Shown: piece by piece, positions 40,320 through 49,904 of the stretch
Layout: every line of letters begins with the position of its first letter
Position numbering within the stretch: position 1 is the first letter of the stretch
Notes under the pieces: generated by a model
What the model was told of the DNA's origin: nothing
What the model saw: the letters and a program-made list of their open reading frames with translations, nothing else
The model's database searches: none
Assembly (NCBI RefSeq): GCF_025464955.1
Contig: NZ_JAODNM010000067.1
Span: 55,943-119,942, forward strand
Length of the DNA stretch: 64,000 nt
DNA from: Amycolatopsis sp.
Lineage (GTDB): Bacteria > Actinomycetota > Actinomycetes > Mycobacteriales > Pseudonocardiaceae
Direction of reading: 5' to 3'
Translations under genes and position numbers: made by a program

Positions 40320-42235
40320 CGACGATCGCCAACCAGGCCCCCACCAGCCCGGTCACCCCGTCGCGGACACAGTCGCGAATGCGCACGTCCGTGGTGCGCA
40401 AACCAATCGTGCTGGTGTGCAGCGTCTATCTCCTGCTGCTGGTGGTCGCCGTGCTCGCGGCACCCATCCTGGCTCCTGGCGACCCGAACCTGCAGGACCT
40501 CGCCCATGTCCTCGCGGGACCTGGTGGGGTGCATTGGCTCGGGACCGACCAGCTCGGCAGGGACGTGTTCAGCCGCCTGCTCCACGGTGGCGGCGTCGCG
40601 CTGCTCGACGTTGCGACGGCGGTTCTCACGTCGCTGGCCGTCGGCGTACCACTCGGGATCGCCGCGGGTTATCTGGGCGGGTGGCCGGAAAGGATCATCA
40701 CCCGCGTCGCTGATCTGGTGTTCGCGGTGCCGGGAATCGTGGTGCTGCTCATGGTTGTCGCGATCTTCCCCGGCAACGATCTCGCCGCCATGGTCACTCT
40801 CGGACTTCTCCACGCGCCCGGCCTGCTGCGGATCGTCCGCGCCTCGACCCTGGCCTGCCGCCGAGAGCTGTTCGTCACCGCGGCCGTGCTCTCCGGCCTG
40901 CGGGCGGTGACCATCATGCGCCGGCACATCGTCCCGAGCCTGGCCGGCCCCATCATCGTGCAGACCTCGCTGTTCTGCGCCAGCGCGCTCGTCATCGAGA
41001 GCGGCCTGTCCTTTCTCGGTCTCCTGAGACCGGACTCCAGCGGGCCCAGCTGGGGGAACATGGTCAGCCAGGCCGCCCGCGTCAGTTCCCAAGCCCCGTG
41101 GCTCCTCGTCCCGGCAGGCGGCCTGATAGCGATCACCGTGCTGGCTCTCAGCCTGCTCGGAGACGCGGTCCGCGACGGGACCGTCGGCCGCTCGGTCCCC
41201 GTAGTCGCCCTGCGGGCTCCGACTCCGCGCCATCCGGTTTCCCCGGCCGAGCCGGGCGGCGGTCTGCTCCACGTACGCGGCCTCGACGTCACGCTCCGGC
41301 GAGGTGGCGTCGACGTCCCCGTACTGAAAGACGTCAGCTTCACGATCGAAGCGGGTGAGTCGATCGGGATCGTCGGCGAATCGGGCTGCGGCAAGAGCAC
41401 CACCGCCAAGGCGATCCTCGGCCTGCTTCCGGCCGGCGGACGGGTCACGGCCGGAGCAGTGCATTTCGACGGCAAAGATCTGACGCACCTGAAGGAGAAG
41501 GAGCTGTCCCGGATCCGGGGATCGGGGATCGCGCTGATCTCGCAGGACGCCGTCAACAGCCTCGACCCGGCCTACACCGTGGGCAGCCAGCTCCGCGAAG
41601 TCATCATCAGGCACACCGGCCTCGCCAGGAAACCGGCTGGCGAGCGCGCGGCGGAGCTGCTGCGCATGGTGCGCTTCCCTGATCCCGCGGCGATCATGCC
41701 GCGCCGCGCACACGAGCTCTCGGGTGGTATGGCGCAGCGAATCGGGATTGCCATGGCGATCGCGGCCGAGCCGAAGCTGCTCATCGCCGACGAACCGACC
41801 TCCGCCTTGGACGTCACTGTTCAGGCCGAGATCCTTGCGCTGCTCCGTGATCTGCGCCGACAGCTCGGCATGGCGCTCATCATCGTGACCCACGACTGGG
41901 GAGTACTCGCCGACGTCTGCGATCGGACCTTGGTCATGTACGCCGGCGAGATCGTCGAGTCCGCCACCGTCGAGCAGATCTACACGGCACCCGGCCACCC
42001 CTACTCCGCGGCGTTACTGGCATCGAACCCGCAGCTGGCCGAGGCCGGCGAGCCGCTGCCCACCATCTCGGGCAGGGTTCCCGAACCAGGCAGGTGGCCC
42101 AGTGGATGCCACTTCGAGCCCCGGTGCGGATTCGCCACGGACGCCTGCACCGGGAAACCGATCCTGCTCAGCCCCTTGCCGGACGAACGCGCGTCGCGCT
42201 GCATCCGGACCGAGCAGCTACTGGCGGGCCGATGA
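40316..42235 (+). CDS. ABC importer permease-ATPase fusion (DppC-DppD in one chain)
   Basis: The 639-residue protein has an N-terminal DppC-type permease (about 25-285; HWLGTDQLGRDVFSRLLHG and an EAA loop). A short Pro-rich linker leads to a C-terminal DppD-type ATPase. The ATPase shows Walker A GESGCGKST, signature LSGGMAQRI and Walker B LLIADEPTSALD, plus the oligopeptide-importer C-terminal extension with Cys residues (HFEPRCGFATDAC). Fused forms are known in actinobacteria. The start overlaps the upstream stop and the end overlaps the next ATG, so the operon is tightly coupled. Confidence 0.93.
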   Translation: MTTIANQAPTSPVTPSRTQSRMRTSVVRKPIVLVCSVYLLLLVVAVLAAPILAPGDPNLQDLAHVLAGPGGVHWLGTDQLGRDVFSRLLHGGGVALLDVATAVLTSLAVGVPLGIAAGYLGGWPERIITRVADLVFAVPGIVVLLMVVAIFPGNDLAAMVTLGLLHAPGLLRIVRASTLACRRELFVTAAVLSGLRAVTIMRRHIVPSLAGPIIVQTSLFCASALVIESGLSFLGLLRPDSSGPSWGNMVSQAARVSSQAPWLLVPAGGLIAITVLALSLLGDAVRDGTVGRSVPVVALRAPTPRHPVSPAEPGGGLLHVRGLDVTLRRGGVDVPVLKDVSFTIEAGESIGIVGESGCGKSTTAKAILGLLPAGGRVTAGAVHFDGKDLTHLKEKELSRIRGSGIALISQDAVNSLDPAYTVGSQLREVIIRHTGLARKPAGERAAELLRMVRFPDPAAIMPRRAHELSGGMAQRIGIAMAIAAEPKLLIADEPTSALDVTVQAEILALLRDLRRQLGMALIIVTHDWGVLADVCDRTLVMYAGEIVESATVEQIYTAPGHPYSAALLASNPQLAEAGEPLPTISGRVPEPGRWPSGCHFEPRCGFATDACTGKPILLSPLPDERASRCIRTEQLLAGR

Positions 42236-43218
42236 ACACCCGGGCTGCGTCGTTGCTCACGACCCGCGGTCTCACAGTCGGGTACCCGCGGGGGAGGGGC
42301 AAGCCTCCTCTCTTCGCACTCAACGACATCGACCTCGACATCGAGGTGGGGGAAACGGTCGGAATCGTGGGCGAGAGCGGCTCAGGCAAGTCGACACTCG
42401 GCAACGCGATCCTCGGCGTGGTGCGGCCCACCGCCGGACGTATTGCGTTCGAGGGTGAGGACATCACCCACGCCGGTGCCGCCCGCAGACGTGCCCTCAC
42501 CCAACACATCCAGGCCGTGTTCCAGGATCCGTTCGGTTCGCTCAACCCGATGCGCACCATCGGAAAGACGCTCGAGGAGCCACTCCTCGCCCATCGGAAG
42601 CTCGCCCGGCGAGAGCGTGCGAACGAGGTCGGCGAAGCGCTCCTGCGCGTCGGTCTCACCGCAGCCGATGCCGACCGGTATCCAGGTAGCTTTTCCGGCG
42701 GCCAGCGCCAGCGGATCGCGATCGCACGGGCCCTTCTCCTGCATCCGAAGCTGATCATCTGCGACGAGGCGGTCAGCGCGCTCGATCTGTCCGTACAGGC
42801 TCAGATCCTCAATCTGCTGCGATCCCTGCAACAGGAGTTGAAACTCGCACTCCTGTTCATCTCGCACGACATGGCAGTCGTCCGGCACGTCTCTGATCGA
42901 GTGGTTGTTCTCTACGCGGGAAAGTTGATGGAAAGCGGCAGTAGCGCCGAGATCTGTGACGATCCGCAGCATCCGTACACCCAGCGGCTGCTGGCCGCGC
43001 GGCCGGTCCCGGATCCCGTCGAGCAACGCAATCGGCATCTGGCCGGCACCCCCGCAGTGACTGCTCCGGTCCCGGAAGTCGGCTGCCCGTTCCGGCCACA
43101 GTGCCCACTGGCGACGGACGTCTGCGCAGTCGAGCCGCCCGTCATCAGGAGCGACAGCCGAACGGTGAACTGTCACGCATTCCCCGCTCACCGGGTATCA
43201 GGCGGGGAGTCCGAGTGA
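42232..43218 (+). CDS. ABC importer ATPase, DppF/OppF type
   Basis: The 328-residue protein has Walker A GESGSGKST, signature FSGGQRQRI, Walker B LIICDEAVSALD and the C-terminal oligopeptide-importer domain with four Cys (GCPFRPQCPLATDVCAVEPP), which in some homologues binds an iron-sulfur cluster. It pairs with the ATPase half of the fusion protein. Its ATG overlaps the previous TGA. Confidence 0.93.
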   Translation: MNTRAASLLTTRGLTVGYPRGRGKPPLFALNDIDLDIEVGETVGIVGESGSGKSTLGNAILGVVRPTAGRIAFEGEDITHAGAARRRALTQHIQAVFQDPFGSLNPMRTIGKTLEEPLLAHRKLARRERANEVGEALLRVGLTAADADRYPGSFSGGQRQRIAIARALLLHPKLIICDEAVSALDLSVQAQILNLLRSLQQELKLALLFISHDMAVVRHVSDRVVVLYAGKLMESGSSAEICDDPQHPYTQRLLAARPVPDPVEQRNRHLAGTPAVTAPVPEVGCPFRPQCPLATDVCAVEPPVIRSDSRTVNCHAFPAHRVSGGESE

Positions 43219-43472
43219 GATCGCAGCAGACCCGGTAGGTCCCGCCACGTACGCAGGGCTGGGACACGGACCTCGGTGGTGATCGTTCGTGGTGGTCGAG
43301 TCGTTCGAGTGTCCTGGCGGCCGCGGTGACCGTGGGCCGGCTGGACGCGCCGGCCAACCTTGATCAGCGTGGACGTAACGGCTCGACGGCTGACGGGGCA
43401 GCTGCCATTCGACTGCGGTAACGGCTCTTGACAAGTGATCGCGCGCGGGTGAAGCTGTTCCAGTCCATCAGG

Positions 43473-43484
43473 TCAATCGTTTGT
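43473..43484. promoter_or_regulatory. LacI-type operator 1
   Basis: TCAATCGTTTGT shares 11 of 12 positions with the site at 49874. It lies 380 bases before the sugar-type binding-protein gene, upstream of operator 2. Confidence 0.55.
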
Positions 43485-43641
43485 CTTGGCGCCACGCGGC
43501 TAGTCGGACGAGCGACCTCCGCCGGAAGACTGCACGTGAGATGGATGAGTGTCAGGCGTCCGCTGACCGTGTCCGAAACTGGCGGAAATCAGCGTTAACC
43601 GGCCCGCGGGATGACTTCCAGTGGTCGGCCAGGCGAGCAAG

Positions 43642-43653
43642 TCAAACGTTTGA
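43642..43653. promoter_or_regulatory. LacI-type operator 2
   Basis: TCAAACGTTTGA is a perfect 12-bp palindrome with the central CG typical of LacI-family operators. Its extended form AGTCAAACGTTTGAGT matches the other sites of this group. Confidence 0.7.
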
Positions 43654-43851
43654 GTTGTTTTGTCCCTTGACGAGAGACTGACGAGGACCTGTGTGCGTCG
43701 ATCTGGTCCGGCCGCAGTCGAATCCGTTGCAGCCGAGCCAACTCGGTCGGCGTGGTCGGGGGAATGCGGCTCAACCTCGTTCGGCGCCACGCTTCCGCCC
43801 GCTTCTCCCATCCAATCCATGTGGTAATCGAGTTCGAACGGGGTCAGACCA

Positions 43852-44874
43852 GTGACCGGAGCCATGCACAGCGCAGTGCGGAAATCAGCGCGTAGGAGGT
43901 TTGCGGCCCTTGCTGCGGGAGTCGCCTTGGGGACATTCGCGACGGCGTGCGCGTCGCCCGATGCCACCGCTCCCGCCGCCGGGAAAGCGGGCGGTTCCTT
44001 CACGATCGGCCTGGCCAACCAGCAGGAGTCGGTCACCTTCCCGGCTGCGATCGCCAAGGGCGCCAAGGATAAGGCGGCGCAGCTCGGGGACAAGCTGATC
44101 GGTCTCGATTCTCAGGGTGACCAGCAGAAGCAGGCAAGTCAGGTCCAGGATCTCATCGCTCAGCAGGTCAGCGCCATCCTGCTGGTGCCGCTGTCGCCGG
44201 GACCGGCGCAAGCACTGGTGGATCAGGCGACCGTGGCGGGTATCCCCATCGCGACGGTCCACGGGTACGTGGGAGCCGATCGCAACGTCAGCGACCCGTA
44301 CTCCAAACTCAAGTTCGTTCTGGACGAAAACGAGGCCGAAGCGGGCGCGACAGCCGGCCAGCTGGCCCTCAAGGCCTTTCCCGCCGGGGGCAAGGTCGCC
44401 GTGATCACCGGTGCCGCCGGGTTCGTTGAGAACACGACCCGCGTGACGAAGTTCCAAGCAGCCCTCGACGGCGCGGGCGCCGGCAAGTACAAGATTGTCG
44501 CGAACCAGCCGGGTAACTGGACCAAACAGGACGGTCAGTCGGCCTGCCAGAACATCCTCGCCGCCAATCCCTCGATCGGTCTGTTCTACGCGATTTCCGA
44601 TGACATGGCGGTCGGCTGTGCCGCGGCGGTCAAGTCTGCCGGGTCGAGCGCGAAGGTTCTCGGTGTCGGCGGTTCCCAGGCAGGCATCGACGCCGTCAAG
44701 TCCGGTGATCTTGCCGGAACCGTCTGCTACAAGCCGTACGACGAGGGTGCGATGGCGGTGCAGATGATGCACGACGTACTGGCCGGCAAGACTTCTGCGC
44801 CGCCGAAGACGACCTTCTACGACTCGCCCGGTATCACGGCCGACAACGTGTCCAGCTGCACTCCCCAGTGGTGA
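43852..44874 (+). CDS. Sugar-type ABC importer substrate-binding lipoprotein (family 2/RbsB fold)
   Basis: The 340-residue protein has a twin-Arg-containing N-terminus (SARRRFAAL) and a lipobox-like Cys in ATACAS. The periplasmic-binding fold shows IGLANQQESVTFPAAIAKGAKDKA, QQVSAILLVPLSPGPAQALV and GLFYAISDDMAVGCAAAV in separate segments. It would bind a sugar, polyol or related cyclic compound. GTG 43852 or ATG 43864 may be the start. It leads the operon with the next two genes and lies behind LacI-type operators. Confidence 0.9.
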   Translation: MTGAMHSAVRKSARRRFAALAAGVALGTFATACASPDATAPAAGKAGGSFTIGLANQQESVTFPAAIAKGAKDKAAQLGDKLIGLDSQGDQQKQASQVQDLIAQQVSAILLVPLSPGPAQALVDQATVAGIPIATVHGYVGADRNVSDPYSKLKFVLDENEAEAGATAGQLALKAFPAGGKVAVITGAAGFVENTTRVTKFQAALDGAGAGKYKIVANQPGNWTKQDGQSACQNILAANPSIGLFYAISDDMAVGCAAAVKSAGSSAKVLGVGGSQAGIDAVKSGDLAGTVCYKPYDEGAMAVQMMHDVLAGKTSAPPKTTFYDSPGITADNVSSCTPQW

Positions 44875-46370
44875 CCCGGATGACCCCGTTGCTCACAGTC
44901 GAGGGCGTTCACAAGATCTACCCCAGCGGCACCCACGCGTTGCGCGGGGTCTCCCTGGCCGTGCGACCAGGCACAGTCCACGGACTCATCGGGGCGAACG
45001 GCGCGGGGAAGTCGACGCTCATCAAGATCATCTCAGGGGTCGAGCCGCCGAGTAGCGGCGGCCTTTCCTGGAAGGGCGAGCCCGCGGCCTGGACCGATCC
45101 GCTCGGGGCGCTCGCAGCGGGATTGGCCGCGGTACATCAGCACACCCCGCTGGTGGGTTCGATGAGCGTACTGGACAACGTATTCCTTGGCCGGCGCGAG
45201 ACGATCAAGTGGGACGCCCCGGCACGGCGGCGGGAGCTGCAGGCACTGTGCGAGCGGATCGGGTACGACCTGGAGCCCGACCAACCTGTCGGCGACCTCT
45301 CGGTGGGAGCCCGCCAGATGGTCGCGATCCTGCAGTCACTCGCCAGGGATCCGTCGCTGGTGCTGCTCGACGAGCCCACGGCCGCGCTGTCGCCCCCCGA
45401 AAGGGACATCCTGTTCCGTTCCGTGCGGCGGCTGCGCGAGCTGGGCGTCACCTTCATCTACGTCTCGCACTTCCTCGACGAAATCCTCGACCTCACCGAC
45501 CACCTCACCGTGCTGCGGGACGGGCAGGTCGTGGTGGATGAGGAAACCCGCGTCACCACCGAACAGCAGCTCGTCTCCGCTATCGTCGGTGATCGCCTCG
45601 CCCGGGTCGAGGAGAACGCGCCTACCTCCGATGGGCCACCGGGCGAGCCGCTCCTCACTGTCCAAAACCTGTCCTCGCCTGGCAAGTTCGGCCCGGTCAG
45701 CTTCACCGTGCGCGCCGGTGAGGTGGTGGGCCTCGCGGGGCTGCTGGGCAGTGGACGGACCGAGCTGCTCGAGGCGGTCTTTGGTGCAGACCCCGTCGCG
45801 AGCGGCACGGTCCTGATCGGTGGGCGGACACTGCGCGGGCGATCACCGCGCCGTGCGGTCCGGGCCGGGCTCGCACTGGTCCCGGAGGATCGGTCGCGGC
45901 AGGGACTGCTGCGGGACTGGGAGATCTGGCGGAACATCTCGCTGCCCTACCTGCGTTCGTTGTCGTGGCGTTCGCTGGTGCCCAACCGCGAACGCGAGCG
46001 CCGGCTGGCCGTGAAGGCGGTCACCGACCTGCGGATCGTGGCAGGCACTACCGAGATGTCCGTCGGTGAGCTCAGCGGCGGCAACGCCCAGAAGGTCGTC
46101 TTCGCGAAATGGCTCTACGGTCCGGCGACGGTCTTCCTCCTCGACGAGCCGTCGGCGGGAGTCGATATCGGCGCCAAGGCCGACATCGTCGGACTCATCC
46201 GGAGCCTGGCGGCCGCCGGCAAGGCGGTGCTGATGGTCTCCTCCGAGTTCGAAGAGCTGCGCGGCGCGTGCGACCGGATCGTGGTCATCCGCCGCGGGCA
46301 GATCGTCGCCCAGCGGCTCGCGGCAGCCACCGACCTTCACGAACTGACCGCACTTGCCAGCGGTCTCTGA
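44871..46370 (+). CDS. Sugar-type ABC importer ATPase with two ABC domains (RbsA/MglA type)
   Basis: The product is about 499 residues. The first ABC domain shows Walker A GANGAGKST, LSVGARQM as signature and LVLLDEPTAALS. The second lacks a normal Walker A (GLLGSGRTE) but has SGGNAQKVVFAKWL and FLLDEPSAGVD, as in RbsA. GTG 44871 overlaps the previous stop; neighbouring GTG 44868 and ATG 44880 are alternatives. Confidence 0.93.
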   Translation: MTRMTPLLTVEGVHKIYPSGTHALRGVSLAVRPGTVHGLIGANGAGKSTLIKIISGVEPPSSGGLSWKGEPAAWTDPLGALAAGLAAVHQHTPLVGSMSVLDNVFLGRRETIKWDAPARRRELQALCERIGYDLEPDQPVGDLSVGARQMVAILQSLARDPSLVLLDEPTAALSPPERDILFRSVRRLRELGVTFIYVSHFLDEILDLTDHLTVLRDGQVVVDEETRVTTEQQLVSAIVGDRLARVEENAPTSDGPPGEPLLTVQNLSSPGKFGPVSFTVRAGEVVGLAGLLGSGRTELLEAVFGADPVASGTVLIGGRTLRGRSPRRAVRAGLALVPEDRSRQGLLRDWEIWRNISLPYLRSLSWRSLVPNRERERRLAVKAVTDLRIVAGTTEMSVGELSGGNAQKVVFAKWLYGPATVFLLDEPSAGVDIGAKADIVGLIRSLAAAGKAVLMVSSEFEELRGACDRIVVIRRGQIVAQRLAAATDLHELTALASGL

Positions 46371-46413
46371 GAGCAGCACTGACAACGATGAACAACGACG
46401 GAGAGTGAATCCC

Positions 46414-47673
46414 ATGAGTTCCGCCAACACGTTGGGCGGGTGGCGCCGCGCATTGTCGCCGCGTTCGGCAGGCGTCGTGTACGCGCTGCTCCTGCTGGTG
46501 GCCGTACTGACGATCACGACGTCGGCACAGGGTCGCCCGCCGTACCTCAGTAGTGTCAACCTGAGCAATATCCTCGATCAGGCTTCCCTCATCGGGATCC
46601 TGGCGATCTTCATGACTCTGACGCTGATCACGGGCAACTTCGACCTGTCCGTCGCGTCGACGGCGGCACTCGCGGGGACGGTCGCGCTGAAGCTCGTCGA
46701 CCAGTATGGAGCGCTTGTCGCGCTCTTCGGGGCGCTATTGACCGGTGCCGTGGTGGGGTTCGTGAACGCGGTGCTGGTACAGAAGGTCGGGGTCAACGCC
46801 TTCATCGTCACGCTCGGCACGTTGACCGCGGTTCGTGGTGTCGTGCAGGCGATCCTCGTCGGACAGAGCATCACCGCGACCAACAGCTCCTTCCATGACT
46901 TCGCGACCGCTCGGTGGTCCTTGCCGTTGGTGGTCGCTGTCGTCATCGCGGCCCTGTTGCTGATCGCGGCCGTGGTTCTGTCTCTGCGCAAGGAGAGTCG
47001 GCTCGCGGGCCTGGTTGGGACAGCGCCCTTGTCGTTGTCCGGCGTTGCCTTGGGTTTCGTCGCGATCGCTCAGCCCAAGATGCTCACCCAGACCGCGCCG
47101 GTCTGGATCATGCTCGCGTTGACCGTCGTCGTGAGCGTGGTCCTGCGGCACACGGTCGTCGGGCGCAACCTTTATGCCACCGGCGGGAACTCGGAGGCCG
47201 CGAGGCTCTCCGGTATCAGTGTCGACCGCTACAAGATGGGCGCGTTCGTCCTCAATGGTGTCGTGGCCGCCGCCGTCGGCGTGCTCTACGCGGGTCGGTT
47301 CAACTCCGTCGACCCGACCGTGCTGACCGGCGGTGAGCTCACCGTCATCGCCGCGGCCGTGCTCGGTGGAACCTCGCTGCTCGGCGGTTCCGGGTTCGTC
47401 GCGAAATCCGTGGTGGGCACGCTGATCTTGTTCACCTTGAGCAACGGCTTCAACGTGCTCAACATCGGCTCCAACTACCAGAACGTCGTCCAGGGCGGGG
47501 TGCTGGTGGCCGCTGCGACGTTGTATACGGCGACGAGCTCCCGGCGACGCAACCTGGTCCGTTCGTGGTTTTCGCGGCGGGGCCACGGAGACGGTGAGGC
47601 GCTGACACCTCCGGGCGACGTGGCGGAACCGAAAGCCACCGCGCAGACCGAGGGGCTGGGACTTCGACGGTGA
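46414..47673 (+). CDS. Sugar-type ABC importer permease (RbsC type)
   Basis: The 419-residue protein has about ten helices and the RbsC patterns GILAIFMTLTLITGNFDLSV, GRNLYATGGNSEAARLSGI and VLGGTSLLGGSG. ATG 46414 follows GGAGAG. It completes the binding-protein/ATPase/permease set. It ends 18 bases before the convergent lacI stop, with a hairpin between them. Confidence 0.92.
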   Translation: MSSANTLGGWRRALSPRSAGVVYALLLLVAVLTITTSAQGRPPYLSSVNLSNILDQASLIGILAIFMTLTLITGNFDLSVASTAALAGTVALKLVDQYGALVALFGALLTGAVVGFVNAVLVQKVGVNAFIVTLGTLTAVRGVVQAILVGQSITATNSSFHDFATARWSLPLVVAVVIAALLLIAAVVLSLRKESRLAGLVGTAPLSLSGVALGFVAIAQPKMLTQTAPVWIMLALTVVVSVVLRHTVVGRNLYATGGNSEAARLSGISVDRYKMGAFVLNGVVAAAVGVLYAGRFNSVDPTVLTGGELTVIAAAVLGGTSLLGGSGFVAKSVVGTLILFTLSNGFNVLNIGSNYQNVVQGGVLVAAATLYTATSSRRRNLVRSWFSRRGHGDGEALTPPGDVAEPKATAQTEGLGLRR

Positions 47674-47674
47674 C

Positions 47675-47697
47675 CGGTGACGTCGGCGGCGTCACCG
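47675..47697. terminator. Hairpin between convergent permease and lacI genes
   Basis: CGGTGACG (47675-47682) pairs with CGTCACCG (47690-47697) around a 7-nt loop. It sits at the junction of two convergent genes and overlaps the lacI stop. Confidence 0.5.
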
Positions 47698-48717
47698 TGG
47701 TGGGGCCGTGCTGTCCCGGACGATCAGTTCCGTTGCATCGCGTACGACCTTCTTGACGACCTCGTCGGCGTCCTCGTCGAACAGGGCGAGGATGCCTTCG
47801 CGGCCCATCTCGGCCAGTGGCATACGTACGGTGGTCAGCGCCGGCACGAGATTCGCCGCCAGCGGGATGTCGTGGATCGTGACCACGGACATGTCGCCGG
47901 GGACATGCACGCCGGCCACTCGGGCCGCCGTGAGCGCGCCGATCGCGGCGGCCACGTTGGCCACCAGCACCGCGGTCGGGCGCTCGGGCCTTGCCAGGAG
48001 TTCCCGCATCGCGTCGGCGCCGGCCTCGCTGGTGTACCCGTTTCCGGCGACCAGAGCGGCGTCGGGCGTGAGTCCGGCGGTGCGCAGCGCCCGGCGGTAA
48101 CCGTTGAGTCGACGGCGGGCGGTATCGCTGCCGGCCGGGCCGCGGATGTGCCCGATGCGCTGGTGGCCGAGTTCGATCAGATGCCGAACGGCGATCCGGC
48201 TCGCCCGTTCGTCGTCGGCCAGGATCATCCGCTGGACGCCGGGAATGCGCTGGTTGACCGAGACGACCGGGCGACCTGTGGCGACCATCGCTTCGACGGC
48301 GTCCGGCGGGATCCGGTCGGAGGCGAGAAGCAGTCCTTCGACGCGGCCCGAGGCCAGCATCCGCACATACCGCTCGGGTCGGTCTTCGAGCGCGGTACCC
48401 GTCAGGAGCAGTGCGTCGTGCTCGGTTGCGGTCTGCTCGGCACCCTTGATGATCTCCGCGTAGATCGGGTTCGCGAAGTCGGGGATCAACAGTCCGAAGG
48501 TGCCCGATTGCGCTGTCCGCAGGCTCTGTGCCGCGGCGTTGGGGTGGTAGCGCAGCTGTTTGATGGCGGCCACCACCCGTGCGCGCGTCTCGTCTTTGAT
48601 GACCAACCGCTCGTCGCTGTTGATGACCCTGGACACGACTGAGGGGTCGACACGCGCGAGTGTGGCCACCTCGACGAGGGTGACCCGGGAGGGCTTCCGG
48701 CGGCCGGGTGTGGTCAC
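47692..48717 (-). CDS. LacI-family repressor 1
   Basis: The 341-residue protein has the LacI helix-turn-helix and hinge (VTLVEVATLARVDPSVVSRVIN, RYHPNAAAQSLRT) and a sugar-binding domain with PDFANPIYAEIIKGAE and HDIPLAANLVPALTTVRMP. Its ATG overlaps the stop of the Gfo/Idh gene upstream, so they form one unit. It is clearly related to LacI 2 (51466-52497). It probably binds the TCAATCGNTTGA sites. Confidence 0.92.
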   Translation of the reverse strand: MTTPGRRKPSRVTLVEVATLARVDPSVVSRVINSDERLVIKDETRARVVAAIKQLRYHPNAAAQSLRTAQSGTFGLLIPDFANPIYAEIIKGAEQTATEHDALLLTGTALEDRPERYVRMLASGRVEGLLLASDRIPPDAVEAMVATGRPVVSVNQRIPGVQRMILADDERASRIAVRHLIELGHQRIGHIRGPAGSDTARRRLNGYRRALRTAGLTPDAALVAGNGYTSEAGADAMRELLARPERPTAVLVANVAAAIGALTAARVAGVHVPGDMSVVTIHDIPLAANLVPALTTVRMPLAEMGREGILALFDEDADEVVKKVVRDATELIVRDSTAPPR

Positions 48718-49796
48718 GGCGCCGGAAGTGCTTGTGCGGAACCGGAGGCGATGGACGCGTAGCAGGCCTCGACCAGCCGCAAGGTGCCCAGGCTGTCCGC
48801 GCCGCTCGTCGGCGCGGGGGTGTCGTCGGCGATCGCGGCGAGCAGCGCGCGCATGGGGCCGGCGAACGCGTCGGGAATCCAGCGGGTGGTCACCGGGTAA
48901 GGGACCCAGCCGTCGGTAGGGAGCGCGATGCTGTTCACCTCCAGGGTGTCGGGGCGACCGTGTGGGTAGTCGTACAGCAAGCCGATGGTCCCGCGCACAC
49001 TGCCCTTCGAACCATCGATACGCAAGCGAGCGTAGTGGTCTCCGGTGACGTTCTCGTGGTTGACGTTCACCAGCGCGCTGCGGCCGTCGTCGTACAGCAA
49101 TGTGGTGGTCGTCCTGGTCTCACCGGTCGCGAGCTGGCCGGGTCGCCGCCCGGCGGCGCAGAAGACCCGCTGTGGCGTGCCGAGGATCGAGCGGATCGAG
49201 TCGAAATAGTGGATCGAGTGGTACATCAGGTCCAGTCGTGGCGAGGTCACCAGCCATCCCCACGCCGACCAGTCGGTGGCGATGTTGACGTCGATGGTCA
49301 CCGAGGTCAACTCGCCGAGCCAGCCCGCGTCGGCGATGGCCCGGGCGGCCGCGATTCCTTCGCCATAGCGCATCTGCTGGTTCACCACCAGCTTCCGGTC
49401 CAGCTCTGCGGCCAGCTCGACGATACCGCGCGCCGTGTCACTATCCACGGCGAGCGGTTTCTGGGCGAGGATGTGCTTACCGGCGCGCAGCGCGCGCCGC
49501 GCGATCTCGGGCTGGGCCTCTGGCACCACGGCGATGTCGAGTACTTCGATCTCGGGGTCTTCGAGCAGTTCGTCCAAGCCGGCCACGCGCGGCACGTCGA
49601 ACCGGTCGGCGACCTCCTTCGCGAGGTCCTGACGCAGATCGCAGATCGCGGCGATGGGCAGGCCGGCCTTGCGGTACGCCGGCAAGTGTCCAACTTGGAC
49701 GATCGCCCCGGCGCCGACCACGCCGATCTTCCGGTGGTGACCGGGCGGAACGGTCAGCTCGCAGGCGGCGGCGATCGGGGCGAACATGTCGAGCAC
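48714..49796 (-). CDS. Gfo/Idh/MocA-family dehydrogenase
   Basis: The product is about 360 residues. It has the NAD(P) motif IGVVGAGAIVQVGHLPAYRK and the catalytic segment GKHILAQKPLAVD (the Lys of the EKP-type motif). The C-terminal domain follows with WGWLVTSPRLDLMYHSIHYFD. Members oxidise sugars, inositols or related polyols. GTG 49796 has AGGAG 6 bases upstream; a longer frame would overlap the operator at 49874. It is co-transcribed with LacI 1 and divergent from a solute-binding protein gene. Confidence 0.9.
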   Translation of the reverse strand: MLDMFAPIAAACELTVPPGHHRKIGVVGAGAIVQVGHLPAYRKAGLPIAAICDLRQDLAKEVADRFDVPRVAGLDELLEDPEIEVLDIAVVPEAQPEIARRALRAGKHILAQKPLAVDSDTARGIVELAAELDRKLVVNQQMRYGEGIAAARAIADAGWLGELTSVTIDVNIATDWSAWGWLVTSPRLDLMYHSIHYFDSIRSILGTPQRVFCAAGRRPGQLATGETRTTTTLLYDDGRSALVNVNHENVTGDHYARLRIDGSKGSVRGTIGLLYDYPHGRPDTLEVNSIALPTDGWVPYPVTTRWIPDAFAGPMRALLAAIADDTPAPTSGADSLGTLRLVEACYASIASGSAQALPAP

Positions 49797-49873
49797 GGCG
49801 GTCTCCTGGAGAAGCTCGAGGACTTCTGGTCGGCGGATCTCTTCCTCATTTGACCACCGCGTGATAAGAACAG

Positions 49874-49885
49874 TCAATCGTTTGA
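49874..49885. promoter_or_regulatory. LacI-type operator 3 between divergent dehydrogenase and binding-protein genes
   Basis: TCAATCGTTTGA (extended AGTCAATCGTTTGAGT) lies 20 bases before the solute-binding protein start and 78 bases before the dehydrogenase start. Occupation would repress both directions. Confidence 0.7.
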
Positions 49886-49904
49886 GTGATTGAGGGGAGC
49901 CGGG

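Larger units (their letters stand above)
43219..43851. other. 633-bp non-coding region between two ABC importer operons
   Basis: No frame here has a recognisable domain. The stretch contains two LacI-type palindromes (43473 and 43642) and presumably the promoter of the sugar-type importer. The distance from the second palindrome to the next start is about 200 bases, leaving room for a long leader. Confidence 0.6.

Noticed and set aside
43219..43851. Possible small genes in the 633-bp gap
   Set aside because: Short frames exist but none has a ribosome site, domain or codon bias. The conserved content is operator-like.
49797..49877. Longer N-terminus for the Gfo/Idh dehydrogenase starting at 49877
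   Set aside because: It would place the start codon inside the LacI-type operator. GTG 49796 has an AGGAG site at the right distance and sits nearer the Rossmann motif.
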